Shown here one piece after another: positions 27,130-35,785 of a stretch of DNA of 64,000 nt. The translations under genes were made by a program, and so were the position numbers. The stretch comes from CADEED01 sp020442965. GTDB taxonomy: Bacteria; Pseudomonadota; Gammaproteobacteria; Steroidobacterales; Steroidobacteraceae. The notes under the pieces are model-generated. The model saw nothing but the letters and a program-made list of their open reading frames with translations, had not been told where the DNA came from and searched no databases. Positions within the stretch are counted from its first letter, which is position 1. Every line of letters starts with the position of its first letter. The stretch spans positions 1 to 64,000 of the forward strand of contig JAWLAH010000014.1 in NCBI GenBank assembly GCA_041395525.1, given 5' to 3'.

Positions 27130-27605
27130 CGACCGAGACTCCGGCGCAGTAGCTCCGCAAAGCCAGGCACGCCAGGCGCCGACTTGTCTGTGCCTATCGA
27201 TTTGCCGTCTGCAGCGCTGTCTGGCGCTTCGTCCGGGGCGAACGTATGCAGCGTTTGCGTGTGTCCCGGAGCTACGCCGATCAATAGCGTGGCTCGGCCG
27301 ACTCTGATCAGCACGGCACGTTCCTTGACGCCCAGTGGCAGATCGTCAAGGACTTCGATTTGCCGTCGCCCCCGACCGCCCAGAGCGCGTGCGCGCCGCG
27401 CCAGCCAGGCGATCGCGAAGACAACCGCCAGTACGACCGCGAGCGACAAAGTGACTTCGAGCAAGCTGCCAGCTCCCGAAGCAGTCGCACCCTCCAGCGA
27501 CGGCGCGGCGAACTTACGGTCGGCGGCGTGCGCCGCTGGTAACAACACGGCAGCGCATGGAGCGAGCAAGATCGCCAGAATCGAGCTGGAGCGGGACCGA
27601 TGCAC
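27126..27605 (-). CDS. fliO: Flagellar export assembly protein FliO
   Basis: A 159-aa assembly factor for FliP. A signal-like N-terminus (ending AHA at about residue 27), one membrane helix (about 49-68) and a small cytoplasmic domain with the conserved VLDDLPLGVKERAVLIRVG patch. The start codon is GTG at 27605. Sequence in the C-terminal 40 residues is low complexity, as common in FliO. Confidence 0.88.
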   Translation of the reverse strand: MHRSRSSSILAILLAPCAAVLLPAAHAADRKFAAPSLEGATASGAGSLLEVTLSLAVVLAVVFAIAWLARRARALGGRGRRQIEVLDDLPLGVKERAVLIRVGRATLLIGVAPGHTQTLHTFAPDEAPDSAADGKSIGTDKSAPGVPGFAELLRRSLGR

Positions 27606-27614
27606 GGCTGCGCG

Positions 27615-27959
27615 CTATTTCAGCTTGCGGATTCGCTCGGCGGGACTCACCACGTCGGTGATCCGAATGCCGAACTTCTCGTTCACAACGACGACCTCGC
27701 CGTGCGCAACCAGCGTGCCGTTGACGAAGACATCGAGCGCTTCGCCGGCGGCACGATCGAACTCCACGACCGATCCCTGATTGAGCTGCAGCAGGTTGCG
27801 TATGGGTATTCGCGTACGGCCCACTTCCATCGACAGCGTCACCGGCACGTCGAGAATGACCTCCAGATTGACATCAGGCGAGGCGTCTTTGACGACAGGT
27901 GCGGCTTCCATCTGCTCGAATTCCGCGCGTTCGGCCGTCTCTTGCGCTTTGGCATTCAT
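27615..27959 (-). CDS. fliN: Flagellar motor C-ring protein FliN
   Basis: A 114-aa C-ring subunit with a complete SpoA domain (LEVILDVPVTLSMEVGRTRIPIRNLLQLNQGSVVEFDR, then KFGIRITDVVS). It is normal FliN length with no FliM part fused. AAGGAAC precedes ATG 27959. In nearly all gammaproteobacterial clusters fliM lies between fliL and fliN; here only 11 bases separate the fliL stop from this start, so fliM is absent. FliN also helps deliver FliH-bound export complexes, which may be why it is kept (inference). Confidence 0.93.
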   Translation of the reverse strand: MNAKAQETAERAEFEQMEAAPVVKDASPDVNLEVILDVPVTLSMEVGRTRIPIRNLLQLNQGSVVEFDRAAGEALDVFVNGTLVAHGEVVVVNEKFGIRITDVVSPAERIRKLK

Positions 27960-27970
27960 GTCTACGTTCC

Positions 27971-28483
27971 TTACTGCATCACGAAGCTGGTGAAATAGAG
28001 CGCTTCGAGCTTTTCCGGCGCCCCGCCAACCGCTTTCACGATCGAACGCACTGCCTCCAGACATTGCGCCCGGAGCTTTTCTTTGCCTTCGCTGGTTCGC
28101 AGGGTCGTCGCGCTCTGCGCGCTGAGCAGCAGGAGAAGATCGTTACGAATTTGTGGATCGTGCTCTTTCAGCAGTGCCTCGACTTCGGCATCGCGCGTCA
28201 TCAGTTGCATGGCGACCTGCAGGAACTTCGCACCTTCGTCGCCTTGGAAATTCACGACGAAGGGCGGGTCCAGGGGTAAGTACTTCGCAGGGGCCGGCGG
28301 TTCAGCTTTGGCCGCCGTGTGCTCCTTGTCACCGCGCGTCAGAAAGAATGCCGCTGCGCCGCCGCCCAGAACCAGTACTGCGGCGATGCCAATGATCAGG
28401 CCGCGCTTGCTACTGGGTTTGGACTCAGTTTCAGCGGCTGCGTCCTTGGCAGTGGCGGTCGATGATGCGGCGGCTGCGGCCAT
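27971..28483 (-). CDS. fliL: Flagellar basal body-associated protein FliL
   Basis: A 170-aa single-pass membrane protein that surrounds and supports the stator. Cytoplasmic Ala/Ser-rich tail, one helix (about 28-48), then a periplasmic stomatin-like domain (YLPLDPPFVVNFQG.., LRNDLLLLLSAQ-like region, ending YFTSFVMQ). First gene after a sigma-54 promoter at 28528-28543. Confidence 0.93.
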   Translation of the reverse strand: MAAAAASSTATAKDAAAETESKPSSKRGLIIGIAAVLVLGGGAAAFFLTRGDKEHTAAKAEPPAPAKYLPLDPPFVVNFQGDEGAKFLQVAMQLMTRDAEVEALLKEHDPQIRNDLLLLLSAQSATTLRTSEGKEKLRAQCLEAVRSIVKAVGGAPEKLEALYFTSFVMQ

Positions 28484-28527
28484 GGGAGATCCTCTTGCTG
28501 TATTGCGACGGTCGACGGAGAGTCAGT

Positions 28528-28543
28528 TGCAACACGCATGCCA
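28528..28543 (-). promoter_or_regulatory. Sigma-54 promoter for fliLNOPQR
   Basis: Minus strand TGGCAT-GCGTG-TTGCA against consensus TGGCAC-N5-TTGCW, one mismatch with exact spacing. Predicted start near 28517 gives a 34-nt leader to fliL. A FleQ-dependent class II promoter is the natural reading. Confidence 0.75.
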
Positions 28544-28630
28544 GTCGAACGATGTGACGGCCCTCACGCAGTCGATTGGATCAGTGGTCACAACCCGTCG
28601 ACTTTTTGGCGCTTGCCGGCTGGCCGGCGA

Positions 28631-30124
28631 TCAGGCGTACAGGTCGAGTAGCGCCTCGCCGGGAGAAGCAGACTTTTGCCGCTCACCGAGGCCAGCGTCG
28701 ATGGTCGGCTTTGGGAGACCGCCATCGCTCTGCCCGTGCGATTGCGGATGCTTGAAGCTGCGTTGCGAATCCCCAAACACGGCGCTATCGGCTAACGACA
28801 GACCCTGCGCTGCGAGCATGTCACGCAACCTCGGCATAGCCTGCTCCAGCGCAGCGCGCGCATCGGCGTTGGCAGCGACGAAAGTGACGCTCGCATCGCT
28901 CTCGCGAACGCTGATGCGCACCTCGACAGGTCCGAGATCCTCGGGGCTCAATGTCAGCGTTGCGGACTGCTTGGCGGATCTCACCAGCAGCGCGACACGG
29001 CTCGCAAGTTCATCAGACCAAGGGGGCGTTCCGACCGGCTGAAACAACGTGACGGCGGCGTGACGCACCAGCGCATACGATGTGCGGTCGCCACCGTTGA
29101 GTGAGATGGCAATACCACTCCCAAGCTCGACCGTTGTGTCGTCTCCTTGACCGGCTTCAACCGGCCGCTCACCCGTCGCGCTTCGTGACTTATCGTTCGA
29201 CGATGGCGTTACGAGATTGCCTGGTGGCAGACCTTGACCCAATGCAGTCGTCGCACGCGTCGGCGACGGCGTATCGCCAACTGGCTTGGTGCGCCCTGCT
29301 GCTCGATTGCCAACGGGTACCCCTTCTCCAGGCGGCGGAATAGCCAGGGAAGCCGGATTTGGCGCAACGCTCATCGCGGCGGGCGCGGAGAGCGCGGCGG
29401 GCGCGGAGAGCGCGGCGGGCGCGACGCCCATCGCGGCGGGCGCAGCCGCAGGAGTATCGGATGGCACCTGCGTCTTCGGTATATTCGCCCGGCTTTCCAG
29501 AGCTTGTGGCATCTGGTCAGTCACCGCGGGAACGACGTGAGCCTGTGGCATCAGAACCGCCAACCGCGACACTGGAACCTGCGGTAGCGACTCTGAAACC
29601 AGCGGTAGCGGCACTGGAACCAGCGGTAGCGATTCTGAAACCAGCGGTAGCGGCACTGGAACCAGCGGTAGCGACACTGGTCGCTGCGCTGGGTCGGCGC
29701 TCACCGGCGCAGGGACAGTGGCAGTGAGCACCGGAACCGTCGCCTGAGCAAATTTCAGCTGCACCCCGCTAACATTACCTGTCGGTCCCTGCGCGCTGAG
29801 CACCGGTGCGTTAGTACCCTGGACTGGCAGTTCAGGAGCAGCGGCAGTCTTGTTCGTATCGCGTGACATCGCGCTGTTGACTGCCGCGAGTAGCTCGAGC
29901 CAACCATCGCGCGCGGCATCCTCGATCGTTCGGTCGGGCGGCTCGGCCGCTTCCAGTTCTTCGCTGAGCTGGATCGCGGCCTCCGGAAGCGGAAGCTTCG
30001 AACCAGCGAGCAAGTCGAAAAACGTGGGGGCGTGCACCTCTGCGAGTTCCATCATGACTGCCGTCGGCGCCACGACGAGCGCCGGACCGGTAAGTAGTAC
30101 ATTGATCGGTAGACTCGAACTCAT
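28631..30124 (-). CDS. fliK: Flagellar hook-length control protein FliK
   Basis: A 497-aa secreted ruler. The C-terminal switch domain is clear (LTLSPEDLGPVEVRISV.., about 400-480). The central region is low-complexity Pro/Ala/Val with two sets of tandem repeats: a 7-residue LPLVxxx unit repeated five times and a 6-residue APAALS unit repeated about three times. ATG 30124 overlaps the fliJ stop (ATGA), which decides the start. Repeat number could alter ruler length and hence hook length (inference). Confidence 0.9.
   Translation of the reverse strand: MSSSLPINVLLTGPALVVAPTAVMMELAEVHAPTFFDLLAGSKLPLPEAAIQLSEELEAAEPPDRTIEDAARDGWLELLAAVNSAMSRDTNKTAAAPELPVQGTNAPVLSAQGPTGNVSGVQLKFAQATVPVLTATVPAPVSADPAQRPVSLPLVPVPLPLVSESLPLVPVPLPLVSESLPQVPVSRLAVLMPQAHVVPAVTDQMPQALESRANIPKTQVPSDTPAAAPAAMGVAPAALSAPAALSAPAAMSVAPNPASLAIPPPGEGVPVGNRAAGRTKPVGDTPSPTRATTALGQGLPPGNLVTPSSNDKSRSATGERPVEAGQGDDTTVELGSGIAISLNGGDRTSYALVRHAAVTLFQPVGTPPWSDELASRVALLVRSAKQSATLTLSPEDLGPVEVRISVRESDASVTFVAANADARAALEQAMPRLRDMLAAQGLSLADSAVFGDSQRSFKHPQSHGQSDGGLPKPTIDAGLGERQKSASPGEALLDLYA
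29375..29440. repeat. 18-bp tandem repeat in fliK
   Basis: About three copies of a GC-rich 18-base unit (plus-strand core GCGGGCGCGGAGAGCGCG) coding for Ala-Pro-Ala-Ala-Leu-Ser in the fliK linker. In frame. Confidence 0.8.
29570..29680. repeat. 21-bp tandem repeat in fliK
   Basis: Five near-identical 21-base units, alternating between two versions so that the 42-base double unit repeats almost exactly. They encode Leu-Pro-Leu-Val-Pro-Val-Pro and Leu-Pro-Leu-Val-Ser-Glu-Ser in fliK. In frame, prone to slippage. Confidence 0.85.
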
Positions 30125-30630
30125 CGCACCTCTCCTGATTGACCTGAGCCAGACTGAGTCGAAGCGGGCTGGTCGGATTCCGCCAGCTGGTTCAAGCCGC
30201 GATGCGCGGCGCGCTGCGCACGCTCGTCCGCTTCGCCTTGTTCCTTTCGTTCGCCGGCACGGCGATCCTCCGTCTGCCAACGCTTCGCCAACGTGCCAAC
30301 CGCCCTGGCTCTCTGCGCAGTGTATCGCCAGTTGTTATACTGCAGATCGCGCCGCGCACGCGCGCGCTCTACCAGCATGCGCTGCTGCTCGATTGCTTCG
30401 CCGAGCCGCGCAAGGAAAATCTGGAAGTCGCGAATGCGAGTAACGTCCTGGCGCGCGCCCTCGGCCTCGCCAAGGCTCAGCTCGTAATCCGCCCGATAGC
30501 GTGTCAGCTCGGCGAGCTTCATCTCGCACGCGCCCAGATCCTGCTCGGCACGGACTAGCGACTCGGCGCGATCCCGCTCAGCATGCTGCGTCGCGCGCTG
30601 CACGAGTTCGAGCTGCTTCGCACGTTTCAT
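30121..30630 (-). CDS. fliJ: Flagellar export chaperone FliJ
   Basis: A 169-aa, almost entirely helical, highly charged protein (Arg, Glu, Gln), consistent with the antiparallel coiled coil of FliJ that sits in the FliI hexamer. The conserved N-terminus MKRAKQLELVQRATQHAER and the motif NYNNWRYTAQ-like LQYNNWRYTAQRARAV are visible. ATG 30630 overlaps the fliI stop; a longer upstream frame would lie inside fliI. Confidence 0.88.
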   Translation of the reverse strand: MKRAKQLELVQRATQHAERDRAESLVRAEQDLGACEMKLAELTRYRADYELSLGEAEGARQDVTRIRDFQIFLARLGEAIEQQRMLVERARARRDLQYNNWRYTAQRARAVGTLAKRWQTEDRRAGERKEQGEADERAQRAAHRGLNQLAESDQPASTQSGSGQSGEVR

Positions 30631-32009
30631 TCTGTCGCCCCCGCTGCCGGCTCGGCACTGCGCAAGCAGTCGTGCAGGCTCGCGACACTCGTCGGAAAAT
30701 CGACGCGGTCGTTGATGTTCTGCTGCAGAAACTGTTGCATCTTTGGCCATCGCGCCAGCGCCGAATCAACACGCGCATCGCTACCACGTTGGTACGCGCC
30801 GATCGAAATCAGATCACGATGCTGTTGGTAGGTGGACAGAATCTGGCGAAACTGCCGCGCCTGGTCGGCATGTTCCGGCGTCACGATCTCATGCATTACG
30901 CGACTCACCGACGCTTCCACGTCGATCGCGGGATAATGTCCCGACTCGGCGATCCGCCGTGCCAGCACGATATGACCGTCGAGAATGGCCCGCGCGGCGT
31001 CGGCGATCGGATCCTGCGAGTCGTCGCCTTCGGTCAAGACTGTATAGAACGCGGTGATCGAGCCCGTGCCTTTCGCGCCGTTACCAGCGCGCTCAACGAG
31101 CGCGGGCAAGCGCGCAAAGACGGACGGTGGGTAGCCCTTGGTCGCTGGCGATTCGCCGATCGCGAGCCCGATTTCGCGTTGTGCCTGTGCGAAGCGCGTC
31201 AGCGAGTCCATGATCAAGAGCACGCTCTGGCCGCGATCGCGGAAATACTCGGCAATGGCAGTCGCCAGCCATGCGCCATGCAAGCGCATGAGCGGGGAAT
31301 TGTCGGCGGGCGATGCGACAACCACCGACCGCCGCAAACCGCTCGGGCCCAAGATCCGTTCGACGAATTCCTTCACCTCGCGACCACGCTCGCCTATCAG
31401 CCCGACGACGATGACGTCGGCGCTGGTGTAGCGTGCCATCATGCCTAACAAGACACTCTTGCCGACGCCACTGCCGGCGAACAGGCCGATGCGCTGGCCA
31501 CGACCCACGGTGAGCAGGGAATTGATCGCGCGCACCCCGACGTCCAGCGGGTGCTCTATCGGTTGGCGCGCGAGCGGGTTGATCGCTTGCCCCATCAGGC
31601 GCACGGGCGTATCGCCGTCCAGCCGCCCTTTGCCGTCGAGCGGTGCGCCGGTGCCGTCAATGATCCGCCCTAACAGACTATGGCCTACCTTGACGGCGCC
31701 AGCACGCTGCTGCGGGATGACCCGAGCGCTCGGCGCCAGGCCATGCAACTCGCTGGTCGGCATCAGAAACAACCGGTCGCCGGCGAAACCCACGACTTCG
31801 GCTTCAACGCGCGTACCATCGTTAGCCATGAGGTCGCAGATATCGCCGACCGCCGCCTGGCATCCCGTGGCTTCGAGCGTCAGACCGACCATTCTGGTCA
31901 ACGATCCCTCGACCGCGGGCGGCAAAGCCGCTTCGACGCGCTGCCGCTGACGTTGCAACGCGCGCCGCCAGATGGGCGCGCGGTCAGCCAGAACCTCGGT
32001 GTCAATCAT
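30627..32009 (-). CDS. fliI: Flagellar export ATPase FliI
   Basis: A 460-aa AAA-type/F1-like ATPase. Walker A AGSGVGKS at 178-185, GLIGERGREVKEF, Walker B VLLIMDSLTRFAQAQREIGLA, and GYPPSVFARLPAL are all intact. Overlaps fliH and fliJ by four bases at its two ends, giving a tightly coupled fliH-fliI-fliJ-fliK run. Confidence 0.96.
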   Translation of the reverse strand: MIDTEVLADRAPIWRRALQRQRQRVEAALPPAVEGSLTRMVGLTLEATGCQAAVGDICDLMANDGTRVEAEVVGFAGDRLFLMPTSELHGLAPSARVIPQQRAGAVKVGHSLLGRIIDGTGAPLDGKGRLDGDTPVRLMGQAINPLARQPIEHPLDVGVRAINSLLTVGRGQRIGLFAGSGVGKSVLLGMMARYTSADVIVVGLIGERGREVKEFVERILGPSGLRRSVVVASPADNSPLMRLHGAWLATAIAEYFRDRGQSVLLIMDSLTRFAQAQREIGLAIGESPATKGYPPSVFARLPALVERAGNGAKGTGSITAFYTVLTEGDDSQDPIADAARAILDGHIVLARRIAESGHYPAIDVEASVSRVMHEIVTPEHADQARQFRQILSTYQQHRDLISIGAYQRGSDARVDSALARWPKMQQFLQQNINDRVDFPTSVASLHDCLRSAEPAAGATE

Positions 32010-32662
32010 TCCGCCGCCTTCTCATGGCTCACATCATCCGCAGCGCCTTCGACTAACAAGGTTGCCGCGAGCGCCGTCAGACGTGACTCGAGTCGGGCGT
32101 CGATGCTCGACGCTGCGGTTGTCACACGACAACCGCCGCGCGCCAACAGCGGGTCTTCGACCAGGATCCACTCACGCTCGCCCGTGGGCTCGGTCAATTT
32201 TCGCCGGACGATCGCGGCATCGTCGGGATGCAGATGCACGCGTATGTCGCGCGTGCTGACCGGCAGAAGCTGCACCGTATGCCGCACCACTCCGATGACC
32301 TGCTCCGGCTCAATGGTGAGTTCGCGGCGCACCAGCTGCCGTGCAATCGCCAGTGAGAGCCTGGAGAGTTCGCGTTCAACCTCGGCGTCGAGATCAGTCA
32401 GCGGCCGTGCCAGTGTGTCGAGAATCGCATTCAGCGCAGCGATTTTCACGTCCAACTCGGCGACCCGATGGTCCAACTCAGCGTGAATACTGCGCTCGCC
32501 ATCGGCTCGGCCAGAAGCAAACCCCTGCTCGAACGCTTCGCGCTCGAGCGCCTCCAGTCGCGAGACAGTCGGACCCTTGCGCCCGCGCTGGCCCGACCCA
32601 TCATCGACGTTCGGCAGGCTCCAGCGCGCGATGGCTAACGATTCAGCGATTGAATCACTCAT
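32006..32662 (-). CDS. fliH: Flagellar export regulator FliH
   Basis: A 218-aa FliI-binding protein. N-terminal Trp-containing segment (IARWSLPNVDD), a GxxxG-containing helix (EQGFASGRADGERSIHAELD) and a C-terminal FliI-binding domain (VEPD-like LHPDDAAIVRRK.., DPLLARGGCRVTT). ATG 32662 starts only 5 bases after the fliF stop. fliG, which normally separates fliF and fliH, is not there. Confidence 0.88.
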   Translation of the reverse strand: MSDSIAESLAIARWSLPNVDDGSGQRGRKGPTVSRLEALEREAFEQGFASGRADGERSIHAELDHRVAELDVKIAALNAILDTLARPLTDLDAEVERELSRLSLAIARQLVRRELTIEPEQVIGVVRHTVQLLPVSTRDIRVHLHPDDAAIVRRKLTEPTGEREWILVEDPLLARGGCRVTTAASSIDARLESRLTALAATLLVEGAADDVSHEKAAE

Positions 32663-32667
32663 GTGCG

Positions 32668-34332
32668 TCAATCATCCGTAGCGACCCATGTTTTGACGAC
32701 CTGCGCAACGCGTTTCGGGTCCTGCGCAACCATACCGCGCGCCGCTGCGACCTGTTGTTCGTAGGCGAGCGTTGGATTGGCCGTGCTTTGGGACGGTGCC
32801 GCAGCCGCGGGCGCCGCCGCGACAGCGGGCAGCAGCGCTTGCGCCTTGAGCGGATCGACCAACGACTTCAGGAGCGGTCGTAGGACGGTGAGCGCCAACA
32901 CTAACAGCACGATCACACCAGCCAGGATCTTGACGAGGTCCTGGACCCAGGGACGCTCCCAGATCGGAATGGTTTCCAACTCGCCCGCCGGCGCAGCGGG
33001 CTCGCTGCGAAATGACGAATTCACCACGTTGACGCTGTCGCCGCGTTGCTCGTTGTAGCCCACGGCATCGCGTACGAGGCGGGTGATGTGCTCGATTTCT
33101 TTCTCGGTCAGCGGTGTCTCGGTTGTCTTGCCTGCTTCGTCGACCACGCGCAGGTTGTCGACGAGCACGGCAACGGTCAGTCGCGTGATTCGTCCCGCCG
33201 GCTGACGGGTGTAAGCCATGGTTCGATCGATTTCGTAGTTGCGCGTAGCCTGCTTGGAGGTGGAATCGGGCCCGATCACTGTTGTGACAGCTTCAGCGGC
33301 CCCGTCCGGCGCAGTCTTGGCGGCACCGCTGGCGCCGGATTGGGCCACGGCCGGTGTGGCTCCCGGTGGCAATGCGACACCGGGTTGCGGCGGCTGATTC
33401 GTCAAGGCTCCCGGGACGCCACCCGCGTTACCGTTGGCACCGTTGCGCGACGCCTGCTCGGACGATTGTTCGCTCCGCAGAACTTGGCGTTCCGGATTGT
33501 ACTGTTCGCGTGCCTCTTCGGTCGTCGACATATCGACCTGTGCAACGACCTGGGCGCGAACGCCGTCCGCACCGACGAGCGGCTTGATCAGTTCCTCGAT
33601 GCGCTGCGTATAGGATTCCTCGATGCCGCGTGCGTACTCGAGCATCCGGTCGCGCAACGCTTCGTCGCTGTTGCCTTGTCGAGCGGATAGCAAGCGCCCT
33701 TGCTGATCGACGACCGTGACCATGGAGGGGTCCAGCTCAGGAATGCTGGAAGCCACCAGGTTGACGATCGCCGCCACCTGACCGGACTCGAGACGGCGGC
33801 CCGCCTTGAGTTGCAGGAACACCGATGCGGTCCCCGGGCGCCGATCACGCACGAACGACGACTGCCGCGGAACAGCGAGATGCACGCGCGCCGACTGGAC
33901 GTACTGCACGCTCGCGATCGTGCGGGCGAGTTCGATTTCGATCGCGTGCTGGTAGCGCGCATTTTCCATGAATTGACTGACACCAAAGCCTGGCTCCTTG
34001 GACATCGAATCGAAGCCTGAACTCAGGCCGGGCAGACCATCGCCCGCGAGCTTCAGCCGCGCAGCCGACAGCTGCGCCGCCGGCACGCTCACTGTGCCGG
34101 TAGCATCCTCGAGCCGGTAGGGAATTTGCGCCGCATCGAGCGCCTGCGTGACTTGTACCGCATCTTCGGGCGCGAGACCGGAATGCAACACACTGTAGGT
34201 AGGACCCACGGACCACAGCGTGATGCCAACGCCCGCGGCAACGGCCAGCGCCACACCGATCAACAATAGAATGGGTCGCAGGCCTTGCGTCAGGCGTTGG
34301 GCTGGCGGCACCAGTACCGCTTCGGTCGTCAT
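32668..34332 (-). CDS. fliF: Flagellar MS-ring protein FliF
   Basis: A 554-aa MS-ring protein of normal length: a membrane helix at about 22-42, periplasmic ring-building motifs (GPTYSVLHSGLAPEDA, SARVHLAVPRQSSFVRDRRPGTASV), a Gly/Pro/Ala-rich insert, a second helix (about 465-485) and the C-terminal FliG-binding tail (GMVAQDPKRVAQVVKTWVATDD region) which is retained. There is no FliG fused to it. FliG would normally be the next gene; the following start is fliH. Confidence 0.95.
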   Translation of the reverse strand: MTTEAVLVPPAQRLTQGLRPILLLIGVALAVAAGVGITLWSVGPTYSVLHSGLAPEDAVQVTQALDAAQIPYRLEDATGTVSVPAAQLSAARLKLAGDGLPGLSSGFDSMSKEPGFGVSQFMENARYQHAIEIELARTIASVQYVQSARVHLAVPRQSSFVRDRRPGTASVFLQLKAGRRLESGQVAAIVNLVASSIPELDPSMVTVVDQQGRLLSARQGNSDEALRDRMLEYARGIEESYTQRIEELIKPLVGADGVRAQVVAQVDMSTTEEAREQYNPERQVLRSEQSSEQASRNGANGNAGGVPGALTNQPPQPGVALPPGATPAVAQSGASGAAKTAPDGAAEAVTTVIGPDSTSKQATRNYEIDRTMAYTRQPAGRITRLTVAVLVDNLRVVDEAGKTTETPLTEKEIEHITRLVRDAVGYNEQRGDSVNVVNSSFRSEPAAPAGELETIPIWERPWVQDLVKILAGVIVLLVLALTVLRPLLKSLVDPLKAQALLPAVAAAPAAAAPSQSTANPTLAYEQQVAAARGMVAQDPKRVAQVVKTWVATDD

Positions 34333-34349
34333 CGATCAGTACCTCGCCG

Positions 34350-34676
34350 CTAGAGCGGCATGTTCATGATTTCGCGATAGGCTTCGACGAATTTGTTGCG
34401 CACTTCGACGAGCGCTCGAAACGAGACGCTGGATTTCTGTGCCTCGAGCATGACCTGCGGCAGCTCGACGCCGGGCACACCGCGCTCGAACTGGGCGGCA
34501 AGATCGCTCGCCTTGATCTGCTGCGCGTTCACCTGCTCGATGCCCTGACGTAGCACGTTCGCAAAGCTGCCTTGCGTCGGCGCGCCAATCGGGGGTGCCG
34601 CGGGCGCAGCGAGTCGCGTCGCAGCTTGCAACTGCCGAATCTGCGCGAGTACTCGATCAACTTCGATCTGGCTCAT
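34350..34676 (-). CDS. fliE: Flagellar hook-basal body complex protein FliE
   Basis: A 108-aa rod/MS-ring junction protein of standard size. C-terminal family signature (VMLEAQKSSVSFRALVEVRNKFVEAYREIMNM) is intact. Lies 9 bases after the FleR-like gene and 17 before fliF, so it is probably transcribed from the sigma-54 promoter at 35719-35734. Confidence 0.93.
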   Translation of the reverse strand: MSQIEVDRVLAQIRQLQAATRLAAPAAPPIGAPTQGSFANVLRQGIEQVNAQQIKASDLAAQFERGVPGVELPQVMLEAQKSSVSFRALVEVRNKFVEAYREIMNMPL

Positions 34677-34685
34677 AAGGGTGCC

Positions 34686-35669
34686 CTAAGCCGCTGGTAC
34701 GTTGGCGCCCGCACTGCGCAGTCGGGCGAGCTTGTAGCGCAGCGTGCGCGGACTGATGCCGAGACGCTCCGCAACGACACGGCGACTGCCATTCGCGGCC
34801 TGCAGCGCCGCCAGAATCGCGTCCCGCTCGGTTCGCTCCAGCGTGTCAGCCAAGGCCGCTTGCGCCTTCTGCGCCACATCCACGCCGCTCGCGGGTTGCT
34901 CGAAGACGATGTGCTCGGCATCGATCACCGGTGCATTGGCCAGTATCATGGCTCGCTGCAGCAGGTTATCGAGTTCGCGTACGTTGCCGGGCCAACGGTT
35001 AGTCAGTAGCAGATGCGCAGCGTCCGCACTCAGTGCCGGGATTCGCGCCCCTGGGCGACTGCGCTGCTGCAACAGGTGCATGGCGAGCGGCAAGATGTCG
35101 TCGCGACGGTCGCGCAGCGGTGCCAGGCAGATTGGAAAGACGTTCAGCCGATAGTACAGATCCTCACGAAAGCGCCCCTGCTCGACGTCCGCACGCAGAT
35201 TGCGATTGGTGGCGGCCAGCACACGCACATCGAGCGCGACGATGCCGCGACCGCCAAGCCGCTCCACTTCGCGCTCCTGCAGCACTCGTAGCAGTTTGGC
35301 CTGCAGCGACAACGGCATCTCAGTGATTTCATCCAGCAGCAGCGTGCCGCCTTGAGCCTGCTCGAACTTGCCCGCATGCGCCGCATGCGCGCCGGTAAAC
35401 GCACCGCGTTCATGTCCGAAGAGCAACGATTCCAGCATCGACTCGGGAATGGCCGCGCAATTGATCGCGATGAAGGGGCCCTGCGATCGCGTGGATTCGC
35501 GGTGAATGTAGTGCGCCAGAACTTCTTTGCCAGTACCGGACTCTCCGATCAGGAGCACCGTGCAATCGGAATTTGCCACTCGACGGGCGAGTTCCAGGGT
35601 GATGCGTGATTTGGCGGCGACGGCGATCGGCTCGACGGCCAGTGGCGCGCTATGGCAACTCACGTTCAT
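34686..35669 (-). CDS. Sigma-54 activator, FleR/FlrC-like, without receiver domain
   Basis: A 327-aa NtrC-class activator. AAA+ domain from about residue 18: Walker A GESGTGKE, sigma-54-contacting loop GAFTGA, Walker B GGTLLLDEI, then a C-terminal Fis-type helix-turn-helix (GSRRVVAERLGISPRTLRYKL). FleR of Pseudomonas begins with a receiver phosphorylated by FleS; here the receiver is absent and no fleS lies upstream. GAGGAT precedes ATG 35669, and the 155-base upstream gap has no remnant of either. Position before fliE matches fleR, so it probably turns on the next flagellar class constitutively once made (inference). Confidence 0.88.
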   Translation of the reverse strand: MNVSCHSAPLAVEPIAVAAKSRITLELARRVANSDCTVLLIGESGTGKEVLAHYIHRESTRSQGPFIAINCAAIPESMLESLLFGHERGAFTGAHAAHAGKFEQAQGGTLLLDEITEMPLSLQAKLLRVLQEREVERLGGRGIVALDVRVLAATNRNLRADVEQGRFREDLYYRLNVFPICLAPLRDRRDDILPLAMHLLQQRSRPGARIPALSADAAHLLLTNRWPGNVRELDNLLQRAMILANAPVIDAEHIVFEQPASGVDVAQKAQAALADTLERTERDAILAALQAANGSRRVVAERLGISPRTLRYKLARLRSAGANVPAA

Positions 35670-35718
35670 GCTTATCCTCTATCTGGCCGGCACCTTGACT
35701 GGCGCACCTGGCAGGAAG

Positions 35719-35734
35719 TGCAAGACGCGTGCCT
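35719..35734 (-). promoter_or_regulatory. Sigma-54 promoter for the fleR-like/fliEF operon
   Basis: Minus strand AGGCAC-GCGTC-TTGCA, one mismatch to TGGCAC-N5-TTGCW with exact spacing. Predicted start near 35708 leaves a 39-nt leader. Likely target of FleQ, encoded just upstream. Confidence 0.7.
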
Positions 35735-35785
35735 GGCCGTTGGGTGCTTGCCGCTGTGACCGACTTCGCATTGCGTGGCAGATGG

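Noticed and set aside
27615..27959. A FliM-FliN fusion, as a way to explain the missing fliM
   Set aside because: Only 114 residues with one SpoA domain; no FliM middle domain or N-terminal CheY-binding motif.
29359..29727. Arg-repeat protein on the plus strand across fliK
   Set aside because: It is only the antisense reading of the fliK tandem repeats.
32668..34332. A FliF-FliG fusion, as a way to explain the missing fliG
   Set aside because: The protein is 554 aa, normal for FliF, and ends with the usual FliF tail; no FliG domain follows.
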